Position numbers and translations under genes: made by a program. Shown one piece after another: positions 6,785 through 15,700 of a DNA stretch of 64,000 nt. Source of the DNA: Aquimarina aquimarini (GTDB lineage Bacteria > Bacteroidota > Bacteroidia > Flavobacteriales > Flavobacteriaceae); assembly GCF_900299535.1 (NCBI RefSeq), contig NZ_OMKE01000014.1, forward strand, positions 57,652-121,651, read 5' to 3'. The notes beneath the pieces are model-generated. The model was not told the DNA's origin and did no database searches. It saw only the letters and a list, made by a program, of their open reading frames with translations. Within the stretch, counting starts at the first letter, position 1. Every line of letters begins with the position of its first letter.

Positions 6785-8408
6785 ATTGATATTCTTTTTC
6801 AGCAGTATAGTTCTATTTAGTATTTCTTCAGGTTGTTCTTCATCAAAAATGTACCGAAAACATAATTATCATAATGGAGTTGTATACTATAATAATTTTT
6901 TAAAGATAAGTGGTCGGTTTTTTGGGGATATTAATTTTTATACAATAGGCGAAAAAGAAATTCACACAAAATTTCTTAAAAAGAACCATTCAATAAAAAA
7001 AAATATAATCCTTTATGGAAGAGCAAAAGATCCCAAATATGAGGTAATTATAACATATCGGGAAAATAAAAAAATAAAAAAATCCACAGATACTCTACTC
7101 CTTAATGACTTTAAAAATCAGAAAGTAATTTACAAAAAAAGTACCAAAGGAAAAGAAATCAAACTATATATAAGTGCAATTGGATCTCATAAATCAAACC
7201 TAACGATGTTGAGAGATGGAGATAAAATCATAAAATCATTTAAATTTAATTCTAATATTGAAGATCAAGTTCAACTTATTGATATATTTAATACGTATCG
7301 GTATGAAAATAATTTTCTATACCTGTTAAACAAGTTAGATCAAGCGCCAATTAATACAAAACAACGAAATCAATGGCTAAATTTTCAGTTATACACAACT
7401 ATCTTGTCTAATGATACAAGCAATAAGAGGTATCAAGAACTAATTAAAAAATATGATTCCAAAAGAACCCAAAACCTTAAAAAAATTACCGAGGATGTTT
7501 TAGCTACTATATCAAATCATCCTAACAAAAAAGGAGTTCTACCACAAATAAAAAATGTATCAAAACATAAAAAAGTAGTAATGCTGAATGAAAACCATTG
7601 GAGTCCTAATCATAGAATATTTGCACATAGTCTATTACCTATACTTAAAGAAAATGGTTTTAATTATTTGGCTATCGAAGCGGTAAATAAAGATCAAGAT
7701 AGCATTCTTAATGAGAGGGGAATCCCTGCTAAGAGCACAGGATATTATACAAGAGAACCTTATTTTGGGATTTTTATCAGAAAAGCTCTAGCGTTAGGAT
7801 ATCATATAGTTGGTTATGATGATGATGTATCTAATAATCGTGAGAAAGCACAAGCTGAGAATTTAATAAAAATAATTGATAAGGATCCCGATGCAAAAAT
7901 ATTCGTGTATGCTGGCATTGATCATATTCTCGAATATAACCCTGTAAAGAAAATGATGGCAGGATATTTTAAAGAATTATCAGGAATTAACCCTCTTACT
8001 ATTGATCAAGTCGAAATAATTGCAAATACGAATGCCGATACAATTCTTTTGGAATCAAAATATTTCAATCAATCGGAGTTGATAAATTCAGGAGTTGATT
8101 ATTTCCTTATCAATACAATCAAGCCAAATTTAAAAAAGGTGTACAAAGAAAATACAGTTTTTTTATTTTCTTCTGAAGAAAAAACACTCAAAACATATAA
8201 AAATGAAGACGTATTAGTATCGGTTTTTCTTGAAAAAGAATATTTAAAATTAAAAAATAACAGCATCCCTATAAAAAACAAAATCCTTTCTGTAAAAGAT
8301 AACACTATAGAATTAGAGTTGCCAGAGGGAAATTATAGATTAAAAATTATGGACGGTAATAATAAAGTTATACTTTCAAAAGAGATAAACCATCACCGTT
8401 CAAAATAG
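6777..8408 (+). CDS. lipoprotein with Tiki/EreA-like C-terminal domain
   Basis: A 543-residue predicted lipoprotein. The signal peptide LKLIFFFSSIVLFSISSG ends at the lipobox Cys about residue 20. I chose the ATG at 6777 over 6753 because the longer form would put eight polar residues before the signal. Residues about 265-410 resemble the TraB/Tiki/ChaN/erythromycin-esterase-like fold. A LNENHW motif (E272, H274) with a second His at 279 begins the domain; LAIEA follows, then a REKAQAENLIKII helix and YAGIDHILE (H383). Members of that superfamily are metal-dependent hydrolases or heme binders. The N-terminal half is not recognised. It overlaps the SPASM relic, suggesting descent from a peptide-maturation cluster. 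Function is unknown. Confidence 0.6.
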   Translation: MLKLIFFFSSIVLFSISSGCSSSKMYRKHNYHNGVVYYNNFLKISGRFFGDINFYTIGEKEIHTKFLKKNHSIKKNIILYGRAKDPKYEVIITYRENKKIKKSTDTLLLNDFKNQKVIYKKSTKGKEIKLYISAIGSHKSNLTMLRDGDKIIKSFKFNSNIEDQVQLIDIFNTYRYENNFLYLLNKLDQAPINTKQRNQWLNFQLYTTILSNDTSNKRYQELIKKYDSKRTQNLKKITEDVLATISNHPNKKGVLPQIKNVSKHKKVVMLNENHWSPNHRIFAHSLLPILKENGFNYLAIEAVNKDQDSILNERGIPAKSTGYYTREPYFGIFIRKALALGYHIVGYDDDVSNNREKAQAENLIKIIDKDPDAKIFVYAGIDHILEYNPVKKMMAGYFKELSGINPLTIDQVEIIANTNADTILLESKYFNQSELINSGVDYFLINTIKPNLKKVYKENTVFLFSSEEKTLKTYKNEDVLVSVFLEKEYLKLKNNSIPIKNKILSVKDNTIELELPEGNYRLKIMDGNNKVILSKEINHHRSK

Positions 8409-8693
8409 ATAAATTTATTTTTAAAGAGTGGTTGGTGATTAGGAAGAAAAAAATTGTTGTTAAGACAATAAATAATTAAGGAACTAAGAGCTGAATTTTT
8501 TGAGATGTTTAGTTTTTATACTATTATGAGAAATAAATGTTCAAACCCCCCTTGTTTTTTATGCTATCAAAGAATACTATACTTACAATTGTTAGTAATG
8601 TTATCTTGTAAGTAAAAAATCAAAAGAAAATATAGAGCAGTTGTTGGAGAAGTTGCAACTTAAATAAAACAAAGAAGTTCTATAAAAGTGAAT
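8409..8693. other. gene-poor spacer
   Basis: No convincing gene. A 22-codon open stretch ends at about 8664 (the last residues read NIEQLLEKLQLK) but has a stop immediately upstream and no start, so it may be another gene tail. The rest is AT-rich with no recognisable structure. Confidence 0.4.
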
Positions 8694-8729
8694 TTACAAA
8701 AAATGCTCCAGTGTTTATCTGGAGCATTT
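8694..8729 (-). terminator. terminator of the astacin-like gene
   Basis: AAATGCTCCAG and CTGGAGCATTT form an 11-bp stem around a seven-base loop. On the minus strand the stem is followed by six U residues, and it lies 59 bases past the stop of the protease gene. It could also stop plus-strand transcripts from the lipoprotein gene. Confidence 0.75.
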
Positions 8730-8787
8730 CTTTAAAAATAATTTATTAATCTAGAGTATCAAATAATTGATACGTGATTACCGTTTT

Positions 8788-9858
8788 TTAGTTACCACAT
8801 GCACCAAGATTATTCCATCCACTAGCTGTTCTTTGATATAAGCTTCCTTGAAATGTTACCTTATCCCCAACAGAATAAGAAGCATTACCATTATATGCAG
8901 CTACACCACTACAAATATCGTTATTAGGAGTGCTATCACATGCGCCAAGGTTATTCCATCCACTAGCTGTTTTTTGATATAAATTACCTTGATATGTTAC
9001 CTTATCTCCAACAGAATAAGAAACACTACCATTATATTCAGATACACCATCACAGTTACCACCACCAGTACTAGAACCTGGATAAATAGTAGCTATAAAA
9101 GATTTATCTGTTGCAGATAATTGAGAATTGCTTCCTACAGCAACACGATCTGTGGTGTGTTCTGCAGGAATAGGATAATGCATGATAGATTTTGGATCAT
9201 ATACACTATAATTAGAAATATTTTTTTCATAGCGTCTGAATAGATTATTATCTACCTGTGCTCTACTCCAGTTATTAGGTGGTCCTGCATAATACGCATA
9301 GACAGCTTCTTTATCCCAGTTAATTCCAGCAACAGGATTTTGATGTTCATGAATCAAACCAAGCGCATGACCAAATTCATGAATAGTAGTTCTTCTAAAC
9401 TCTGTGTCAGAAGTATTGTTATTAAACCATCCAAAATGCATACTATGAGCATGGTTATTAGAATCTGTTCCTAAATATGACCAAGACCCCCCATCATCTG
9501 CAAATTGACCTTCTTTAAAACCAATTTTGATATTGGCACTACTGTTTGAAGATACCCATTCAAATTTTAGATTCGCATGGTTTTCCCATTCTACGGCATA
9601 TTGTCGTACTTTGGATTGTACATAACTATTTCCATTTAAAAATTTAACACGAATTGTTTGTCCAGGCTCCCACTGCTTTGATTTAAGACTTGCAGCTTTT
9701 GATTGATTGGTATCCCATTTTTCGATACAAACATGAGCGCTTTTTGCAGCTGTATCCTGATTTGTTTCGATAACATCGTCAGAATTCTTCTCACAGTTGA
9801 ATAATAAAATCGAGAATAACGTAACTAAAGCTAGTTTAGCTAAATTTAGTTTTTTCAT
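8788..9858 (-). CDS. astacin-type (M12A) zinc metalloprotease lipoprotein with two C-terminal binding modules
   Basis: A 356-residue exported zinc endopeptidase. A lipoprotein signal ends in SILLFNC (Cys22). The catalytic motif H160-EFGH164-ALGLI-H170-EH fits HExxHxxGxxHE of astacins, and the Met-turn SIMHYP lies downstream. After a short Gly-rich linker come two 40-residue near-identical modules (EYNGSVSYSVGDKVTYQG and AYNGNASYSVGDKVTFQG, each ending WNNLGAC). They resemble ChiC/CBM5-12-type carbohydrate-binding modules. Overall it looks like a secreted or surface enzyme attacking protein in a polysaccharide matrix such as chitin; the substrate is inference. It is monocistronic, with its own terminator. 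Confidence 0.88.
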   Translation of the reverse strand: MKKLNLAKLALVTLFSILLFNCEKNSDDVIETNQDTAAKSAHVCIEKWDTNQSKAASLKSKQWEPGQTIRVKFLNGNSYVQSKVRQYAVEWENHANLKFEWVSSNSSANIKIGFKEGQFADDGGSWSYLGTDSNNHAHSMHFGWFNNNTSDTEFRRTTIHEFGHALGLIHEHQNPVAGINWDKEAVYAYYAGPPNNWSRAQVDNNLFRRYEKNISNYSVYDPKSIMHYPIPAEHTTDRVAVGSNSQLSATDKSFIATIYPGSSTGGGNCDGVSEYNGSVSYSVGDKVTYQGNLYQKTASGWNNLGACDSTPNNDICSGVAAYNGNASYSVGDKVTFQGSLYQRTASGWNNLGACGN

Positions 9859-10241
9859 AATTAGTATAAGTTTGAGTTATTGCAAATAACGTTTATTTTT
9901 TATAAATATTTTAAGATTTATTTAATTTTTTTACGTAAATTTTAACATTTGTGTGTTGTTTAATGTGTTTTGGTTAGTGATTTGCTATTGTTGATTTTGT
10001 GATAAAAATGCAGAAAACCCTTTTGAAGTCTATGCTTTTTACTCAAGATTGACTCGTTGTCGAATAACCTAACTGATCAAGAGTGTTTGAAGGTGGAATA
10101 TTTAAAGAGAGATATAATATCTTTATTTAATAGAATGATTTAAAAGTGATAATATTTATCTAAGAAAAAGCTAAGAAAAATATCTACTGATTTTGAAGGT
10201 AAGTTTGCATCAAACGGTCTTTACTACTTAAAACTAAAACG
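9859..10241. other. intergenic region between astacin and pfkB genes
   Basis: No gene seen. On the minus strand the bases just before the protease ATG read AACTTATACTAATTATG. A match over about 22 of 23 bases recurs at 28123-28145 in the element described there. The rest is AT-rich without clear hairpins. Confidence 0.4.
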
Positions 10242-10249
10242 TATATTTG
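10242..10249 (+). promoter_or_regulatory. promoter -7 element of pfkB-like gene
   Basis: TATATTTG is a full match to TAnnTTTG and lies 21 bases before the ATG at 10271. A weak TTTA lies 18 bases upstream in place of TTTG. Confidence 0.55.
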
Positions 10250-10270
10250 CAAAAAAAATAACGCTAGTTT

Positions 10271-11200
10271 ATGAGCAAATTACTTATTGTAGGTTCTATT
10301 GCCTTTGATGCAATAGAAACCCCATTTGGTAAAACTGATAAAATATTAGGTGGAGCAGCACCTTATATTGCACTTTCAGCCTCTAATTTCAACATTTCTT
10401 CTGCGATTGTTTCTGTAGTAGGAGAAGATTTTCCAACAGATTATCTTTCAAAACTTCAGGAGAAAAACATCGACACTTCTGCAGTAGAAGTCGTAAAAGG
10501 AGGAAAAACATTTTTTTGGAGTGGTAGATATCATAATGACTTGAACTCAAGAGATACATTAGACACTCAACTTAATGTACTTGCTGATTTTAATCCAATG
10601 GTACCAGATAGTTATAAAGATGCCGATATAGTGATGTTGGGAAATCTAAATCCACTAGTACAGCTTGGTGTTTTGGAGCAACTTACAACCAAACCAAAAC
10701 TAGCTATATTAGATACAATGAATTTTTGGATGGAAGATGCTTTTCTAGAAGACCTTCTTAAAGTAATTGCTAAAGTAGATGTCATTACTATTAATGATGA
10801 AGAGGCTAGGCAATTGAGCGGAGAATATTCTTTGGTAAAAGCAGCTAGAGCTATCGAAAAGATGGGGCCAAAATATGTAGTAATAAAAAAAGGAGAACAT
10901 GGAGCGCTCTTATTTCATAAAGAACAGATTTTCTTTGCTCCTGCATTACCACTAGAAGAAGTTTTTGATCCTACGGGAGCTGGAGATACTTTTGCAGGTG
11001 GTTTTTCAGGATACCTGACAAAAACAAATGATATATCATTTGATAATATGAAGAAAGCCATTATTCATGCATCTAATTTAGCATCTTTTTGTGTAGAAAA
11101 ATTTGGTACAGAAAGAATGGAAGACTTAAAGCGAGACGAAGTTCAAAAACGGCTTAAGCAGTTTAAGGATTTGACACAATTCGAGATAGAATTATCTTGA
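10271..11200 (+). CDS. PfkB-family sugar or nucleoside kinase
   Basis: A 309-residue cytoplasmic kinase of the ribokinase/PfkB fold. It shows the N-terminal substrate motif with GGAAPYIALSASNF and the C-terminal signature DPTGAGDTFAGG, containing the catalytic Asp and anion hole. The substrate cannot be read from the sequence; ribokinase-like or adenosine-kinase-like activity is possible. It sits directly before a PurF-like amidotransferase, suggesting a link to purine or ribose-phosphate metabolism. A small terminator lies between the two genes, so they may be separately controlled. Confidence 0.88.
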   Translation: MSKLLIVGSIAFDAIETPFGKTDKILGGAAPYIALSASNFNISSAIVSVVGEDFPTDYLSKLQEKNIDTSAVEVVKGGKTFFWSGRYHNDLNSRDTLDTQLNVLADFNPMVPDSYKDADIVMLGNLNPLVQLGVLEQLTTKPKLAILDTMNFWMEDAFLEDLLKVIAKVDVITINDEEARQLSGEYSLVKAARAIEKMGPKYVVIKKGEHGALLFHKEQIFFAPALPLEEVFDPTGAGDTFAGGFSGYLTKTNDISFDNMKKAIIHASNLASFCVEKFGTERMEDLKRDEVQKRLKQFKDLTQFEIELS

Positions 11201-11211
11201 AATAAATATAG

Positions 11212-11242
11212 GCCCTAAAGCGCAATTGTTTGGGGCTTTTTT
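11212..11242 (+). terminator. terminator after pfkB-like gene
   Basis: GCCCTAAA (11212-11219) pairs with TTTGGGGC (11229-11236) and is followed by six T residues. It may attenuate transcription into the downstream amidotransferase gene. Confidence 0.65.
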
Positions 11243-11290
11243 AATTATGGTTTACCTAACACAACAACAGTTTAGAATTTTTGGAATACA

Positions 11291-13189
11291 ATGAGTGATG
11301 CGTTAAAACACGAATGCGGTATAGCATTTATCAGATTATTAAAACCGTTAGAGTATTATAAAGAGAAATACGGAAGTGCATTTTATGGAGTAAATAAAAT
11401 GTATCTAATGATGGAAAAACAGCATAATCGTGGTCAAGATGGTGCTGGATTCGCTAGTATTAAGCTGGATACAGCTCCTGGAGAAAGATATATAAGTAGA
11501 GTGCGATCAAGTGAATCGCAACCAATACAAGATATTTTTTCTCAGATCAATGATAGGATTAATAAAGAATTGGTTAGTCATCCTGAATATGCAGATGACG
11601 TAGCAGAACAGAAAAAGAACATTCCATATATAGGAGAAGTACTTCTTGGGCATGTGCGTTATGGTACATTTGGTAAAAACAGTGTAGAGAGTGTTCATCC
11701 TTTTTTAAGACAAAATAACTGGATGCATCGTAACCTTATTGTTGCAGGTAACTTTAATATGACCAATAATGATGTCTTATTTAATAATTTGGTAAGATTA
11801 GGGCAACATCCAAAAGATAAAGTAGATACTGTAACTGTAATGGAAAAGATAGGTCACTTTCTAGATTCAGAAGTGGCTAAGTTATATAAGAAGTTAAAGA
11901 AAGAAGGATTTAATAAGAACGAAGCTTCTCCGCAAATAGCAGAAAGACTAAATGTTGCTAAAATCCTTAAGAAATCATCAAGAGATTGGGATGGTGGATA
12001 TGCAATGGCAGGAATGCTTGGGCATGGCGACGCTTTTGTTTTAAGAGACCCTGCGGGAATAAGACCAGTATACTACTACAAAGATGATGAAGTAGTTGTT
12101 GTAGCATCAGAAAGACCTGTAATACAAACAGTATTTAATGTCGATTTTGATGATGTTTCTGAACTGGATCCAGGAAAGGCAATCATTGTAAAAAAAGACG
12201 GAAAAACATCTATAAGTAAGATTATAGATCCTTTAGAGAGAAAAGCATGTTCTTTTGAGCGTATTTATTTTTCTAGAGGTAGTGATGCTGAAATTTATAA
12301 GGAAAGAAAAAGTTTAGGAAAGTTGATCATGCCTCAAGTTCTGGAAGAAATTGATCATGATACAGTAAATACAGTCTTTTCTTTTATACCTAATACTGCA
12401 GAAACCTCTTTTTATGGTATGGTAGAAGCAGCGCAAGATGAGCTGAATAAGCAAAAGAATGAGACCATATTATCAGAAAAAGAAAGACTTACTGATGAGC
12501 GTTTGTCGCAGATTCTTTCTTATAGATTAAGAACAGAAAAAATAGCAATCAAAGATGCCAAGCTTCGTACTTTTATTACAGAAGATAGTAGTAGAGATGA
12601 TTTGGTAGCTCACGTATATGATGTGACTTACGGAGTAGTAAAAGAAGAAGATAATCTAGTAATAATTGATGATAGTATTGTTAGAGGAACTACACTAAAA
12701 AAGAGTATCATTAAAATGGTAGATAGGTTGAAGCCTAAAAAAATAGTTATTGTTTCTTCTGCTCCACAGATTCGTTATCCAGATTGTTATGGGATTGATA
12801 TGGCACGATTAGAAGGGTTAATTGCTTTTCAGGCATCGTTAGAGCTTTTAAAAGAAAATGGTAATTATGATCTGGTAGAGAAAGTTTACGAAAAATGCAA
12901 GGCTCAGGAGAATCTTGAAGATTCTGAAGTGCAAAACTTTGTAAAAGAAATCTATGATGGGTTTTCTGATCAGGAAATAAGTGATAAGATCTCAGAATTG
13001 TTAAGTGATACGTCTGTTAATGCTGATGTAAAGATTATTTATCAAACAGTAGACAACCTTCATAAGGCGTGCCCTAAGAATTTAGGAGATTGGTATTTTA
13101 CTGGAGATTACCCAACTGCTGGAGGTAATAGGGTTGTAAATAAGGCATTTATAAACTTTTTTGAAGGGAACGACGAAAGAGCGTACTAA
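11291..13189 (+). CDS. PurF-like amidophosphoribosyltransferase, extended form
   Basis: Predicted to convert PRPP and glutamine to phosphoribosylamine, the first step of purine synthesis. The class II glutaminase Cys is Cys9 (HECGIAF), so an eight-residue propeptide would have to be removed, as in Bacillus-type PurF. A phosphoribosyltransferase PRPP loop, VIIDDSIVRGTT, lies about residues 456-470. At 632 residues it is well over 100 longer than usual PurF (about 470-510). The extra length includes an insertion near residues 85-115 and a C-terminal extension ending GDYPTAGGNRVVNKAFINFF. Flavobacteria often carry this long form besides a standard PurF, so it may have a specialised role; I leave the symbol empty. 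Confidence 0.85.
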   Translation: MSDALKHECGIAFIRLLKPLEYYKEKYGSAFYGVNKMYLMMEKQHNRGQDGAGFASIKLDTAPGERYISRVRSSESQPIQDIFSQINDRINKELVSHPEYADDVAEQKKNIPYIGEVLLGHVRYGTFGKNSVESVHPFLRQNNWMHRNLIVAGNFNMTNNDVLFNNLVRLGQHPKDKVDTVTVMEKIGHFLDSEVAKLYKKLKKEGFNKNEASPQIAERLNVAKILKKSSRDWDGGYAMAGMLGHGDAFVLRDPAGIRPVYYYKDDEVVVVASERPVIQTVFNVDFDDVSELDPGKAIIVKKDGKTSISKIIDPLERKACSFERIYFSRGSDAEIYKERKSLGKLIMPQVLEEIDHDTVNTVFSFIPNTAETSFYGMVEAAQDELNKQKNETILSEKERLTDERLSQILSYRLRTEKIAIKDAKLRTFITEDSSRDDLVAHVYDVTYGVVKEEDNLVIIDDSIVRGTTLKKSIIKMVDRLKPKKIVIVSSAPQIRYPDCYGIDMARLEGLIAFQASLELLKENGNYDLVEKVYEKCKAQENLEDSEVQNFVKEIYDGFSDQEISDKISELLSDTSVNADVKIIYQTVDNLHKACPKNLGDWYFTGDYPTAGGNRVVNKAFINFFEGNDERAY

Positions 13190-13611
13190 AAAAAGAAAAT
13201 GTTTGCTGTTAAAATAGGTTAAATTGTGTAGTTCAACAAGTATTTTGACCTTTCATCTAAAACATTTTTCCACAATGAAATAACGCTTTATATTAGCAGA
13301 GCCATAGCATAAGTAGGTTAAGTTCATGGTAGATTTGGGGCAAAAAAAGGTGGATCTTCCACCTTTTTTTATTTTATAGCATTTCGTAATTCTTCATATA
13401 CGCAAGACTATTGATTTATAGGATATACAAATTAAGAGCTATCATGTTGTTTAAGCAACTATTTTGATTAATCAAGAAATTCTTCTTCGTATTTATCTGA
13501 ACCGTACTCTAAGAGCTTCTATTTAAGTATAAAGGTATCGGCTATTATTGATAAGATAGTTTTATAACTACTATAAAGAAAAGACTTAGTCATAAGACAA
13601 TTGTATAGTAT
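13190..13611. other. intergenic region with one hairpin
   Basis: No gene seen. The stem AGGTGGA-TC-TTCCACCT at 13348-13364 with T7 after it (separately listed) is 160 bases past the amidotransferase stop, so a short transcript could lie before it. The remainder is AT-rich without a clear open frame. Confidence 0.4.
13342..13370 (+). terminator. rho-independent terminator
   Basis: An A7 tract, GGTGGA, a short loop, TCCACC and T7 form a compact symmetrical hairpin that could work on either strand. It probably ends the amidotransferase transcript. Confidence 0.7.
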
Positions 13612-13658
13612 AAAAAAAGGAGTGATTAATTCTTAAAGAATTAATCACTCCTTTTTTA
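13612..13658 (-). terminator. bidirectional terminator of superoxide dismutase gene
   Basis: GGAGTGATTAATTCTT and its exact complement AAGAATTAATCACTCC are separated by a single base, flanked by A7 and T6. It lies 16 bases past the dismutase stop on the minus strand. Confidence 0.8.
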
Positions 13659-13673
13659 TTAAAATACCAATTA

Positions 13674-14282
13674 TTATTTTCCTTGAGCGTATCTGCTAGA
13701 AACTTCGTTCCAGTCAATTACGTTAAAAAATGCGGAAACATAATCTGGGCGACGATTTTGATAATTTAGGTAATATGCGTGCTCCCAAACGTCTAATGCT
13801 AGTATAGGAGTTCCTCCACAACCAATTCCTGGCATTATTGGATTGTCTTGGTTAGGAGTAGAGCAAACCTCTACTTTTCCTCCTTGGTGAACACATAACC
13901 AAGCCCATCCAGAACCAAATCTAGTTCCTGCTGCTTTAGAAAAAGCATCTTTGAAGGCCTCAAAAGAACCAAAAGCTGCATTTATTGCATCAGCAAGCTC
14001 ACCAGAAGGCTTACCGCCACCGTTTGGAGACATTACTTCCCAGAACAGACTGTGATTATAATATCCTCCACCGTTATTTCTAACAGCTCCATTCGTCATA
14101 TCAAGATTAATAAGGATATTTTCGATGGTTTTACCTTCAAGGTCAGTTCCTTTAATTGCAGCATTTAATTTATTGGTGTATCCAGCATGATGCTTATCAT
14201 GATGAATTTCCATGGTACGAGCATCTATATGAGGTTCTAACGCATCAAAAGCGTAGTTTAATTTTGGTAGTTCAAATGACAT
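13674..14282 (-). CDS. superoxide dismutase (Fe/Mn type)
   Basis: Dismutes superoxide to oxygen and peroxide. The protein (202 residues from the chosen start [20 protein letters not shown]) has the metal-ligand blocks [23 protein letters not shown], and [15 protein letters not shown] near the C-terminus. An upstream in-frame ATG at 14333 would add 17 hydrophobic residues. The MSFELP start is the family-typical one, and a -7 promoter element at 14329-14322 would make the longer form untranslatable in full. Whether the metal is Fe or Mn cannot be told reliably here. Single-gene unit with its own terminator. Confidence 0.94.
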   Translation of the reverse strand: MSFELPKLNYAFDALEPHIDARTMEIHHDKHHAGYTNKLNAAIKGTDLEGKTIENILINLDMTNGAVRNNGGGYYNHSLFWEVMSPNGGGKPSGELADAINAAFGSFEAFKDAFSKAAGTRFGSGWAWLCVHQGGKVEVCSTPNQDNPIMPGIGCGGTPILALDVWEHAYYLNYQNRRPDYVSAFFNVIDWNEVSSRYAQGK

Positions 14283-14321
14283 ACGTGACTGTTTTTGATT
14301 AATAAAAAATAAAAATGACAC

Positions 14322-14329
14322 CAAATTTA
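14322..14329 (-). promoter_or_regulatory. promoter -7 element of superoxide dismutase gene
   Basis: TAAATTTG on the minus strand matches TAnnTTTG, 39 bases before the ATG at 14282. A convincing TTTG at -33 was not found. It supports the downstream start codon. Confidence 0.5.
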
Positions 14330-14472
14330 ACAATTAGAATGATGAATAAAAATTTATAATTGTTATAAATTAATTAAATAGCTAATTTTTTTATATAGTT
14401 TAAGACTATAATCAGTCAATTTTGTATGTTTACTGAGGGGGAAATTCAAACTTCAGTTTTAATATACATACT

Positions 14473-15612
14473 ATGGATTTTATAAAACACACATGCTTAT
14501 TGTCTATTTTGTTATTTGCTGTTGGTTGTGGTAATAAAAAACCTAGTGTTAGTAAGGATGCTGCTTCTCGTTTTAATTTTGAAGCTGTTTATGATTATTG
14601 GGAGGTAGTAGATTCATTAAAAAATAGTCAATACCCTTCTGATGTTTTGTGGGATAAGTTATTGAATCATCAAGGATATAAAGTAATAGAATCTGCCAAT
14701 GGTACGACACCTGAAATGATAAAAGAGAGATTATCAATATGTTTTTATCCTGAAAATAAAAAAACAAAAGATAGTATATTTAGATATGGAGATGTTTTTC
14801 AGAAATCGATGTATTCACACCTTATAGAAACTGATCGGTCGAGAGAGGCCTTAAAAAAACATATAAATTGGATGAGGGGTCAAGAGGTTTATGAGGCTAT
14901 GATTGATAAAACCAATGAGTTTTTACCAGAAAAATATAAGAATTATAAAACCCCGATTATCAATATAATTTTATTCGGAGAAAATGCGCATGCAAACCAA
15001 TCGGGAGTGTGTATGGATTTATTACTTTCATATTTTATTGATAAAATAGACAAAGGAGGAACATTAGGTCATGAATTACATCATTATGTTTTAGATAGTT
15101 ATAAAACTAATAGTGCCAAAGAAAGAAACAAGACTCTTGATAAAACTAAAGAACTTGTTCAGAAAATAGTATACCAGTCTCAAAAAGAAGGAATTGCGGA
15201 TTTAATAGATAAGGAAAGAGGATACTTGAACCCTAAAGTAAAAACTACTTCACCCGAATATTTAACATTTATAAGAAGTGAATTTGCAAATGGAAAAATG
15301 CGTATTTCTCAATTAAATAAAAAATTAGTAACCATATCGCAAAATAAAAATAAGACATACACTTGGGATTTTGTAAGTGAAGCACTGCCTTTTTATGGGC
15401 ACGTAGTTGGGTTTTATATGGCAAAAACAATTAATGAGAATGGGTATCACAAAGAATTGATTAACACTATAAATAGGCCACAATGTTTTTTTGAACTATA
15501 CAATAAAGTGGTACAAGAAAAGAAATTGGATGCGCCTTTATTTGATGAAGTGGTTATTCAATTAATTAATGAATCTAGTTCTCAAGAGAATACTGCATTT
15601 TGTTATAAATAG
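14473..15612 (+). CDS. putative zinc-metallopeptidase-like lipoprotein (HELHH)
   Basis: A 379-residue predicted lipoprotein with signal HTCLLSILLFAVG and Cys at about residue 19. GTLGHELHHYVLDSY contains an HExxH zinc motif (H200, E201, H204), and about 35 residues later KEGIADLI (E239) could supply the third ligand, the usual gluzincin arrangement. The family is not recognised and the rest of the chain shows no known domain. It is divergent from superoxide dismutase and precedes the AddA-like gene by 88 bases without a visible terminator. Protease activity is inferred from the motif only. Confidence 0.6.
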   Translation: MDFIKHTCLLSILLFAVGCGNKKPSVSKDAASRFNFEAVYDYWEVVDSLKNSQYPSDVLWDKLLNHQGYKVIESANGTTPEMIKERLSICFYPENKKTKDSIFRYGDVFQKSMYSHLIETDRSREALKKHINWMRGQEVYEAMIDKTNEFLPEKYKNYKTPIINIILFGENAHANQSGVCMDLLLSYFIDKIDKGGTLGHELHHYVLDSYKTNSAKERNKTLDKTKELVQKIVYQSQKEGIADLIDKERGYLNPKVKTTSPEYLTFIRSEFANGKMRISQLNKKLVTISQNKNKTYTWDFVSEALPFYGHVVGFYMAKTINENGYHKELINTINRPQCFFELYNKVVQEKKLDAPLFDEVVIQLINESSSQENTAFCYK

Positions 15613-15700
15613 AGGTTTTGATCATGAGTTTAATTAAACTAAAAAAACAAACACTCAGTATAAATACGACGGCATTTAGTATTTTAGACAAAAAAAAGAA

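Noticed and set aside
8601..8664. Short open tail reading NIEQLLEKLQLK
   Set aside because: No start codon and a stop directly upstream; too little evidence for a gene.
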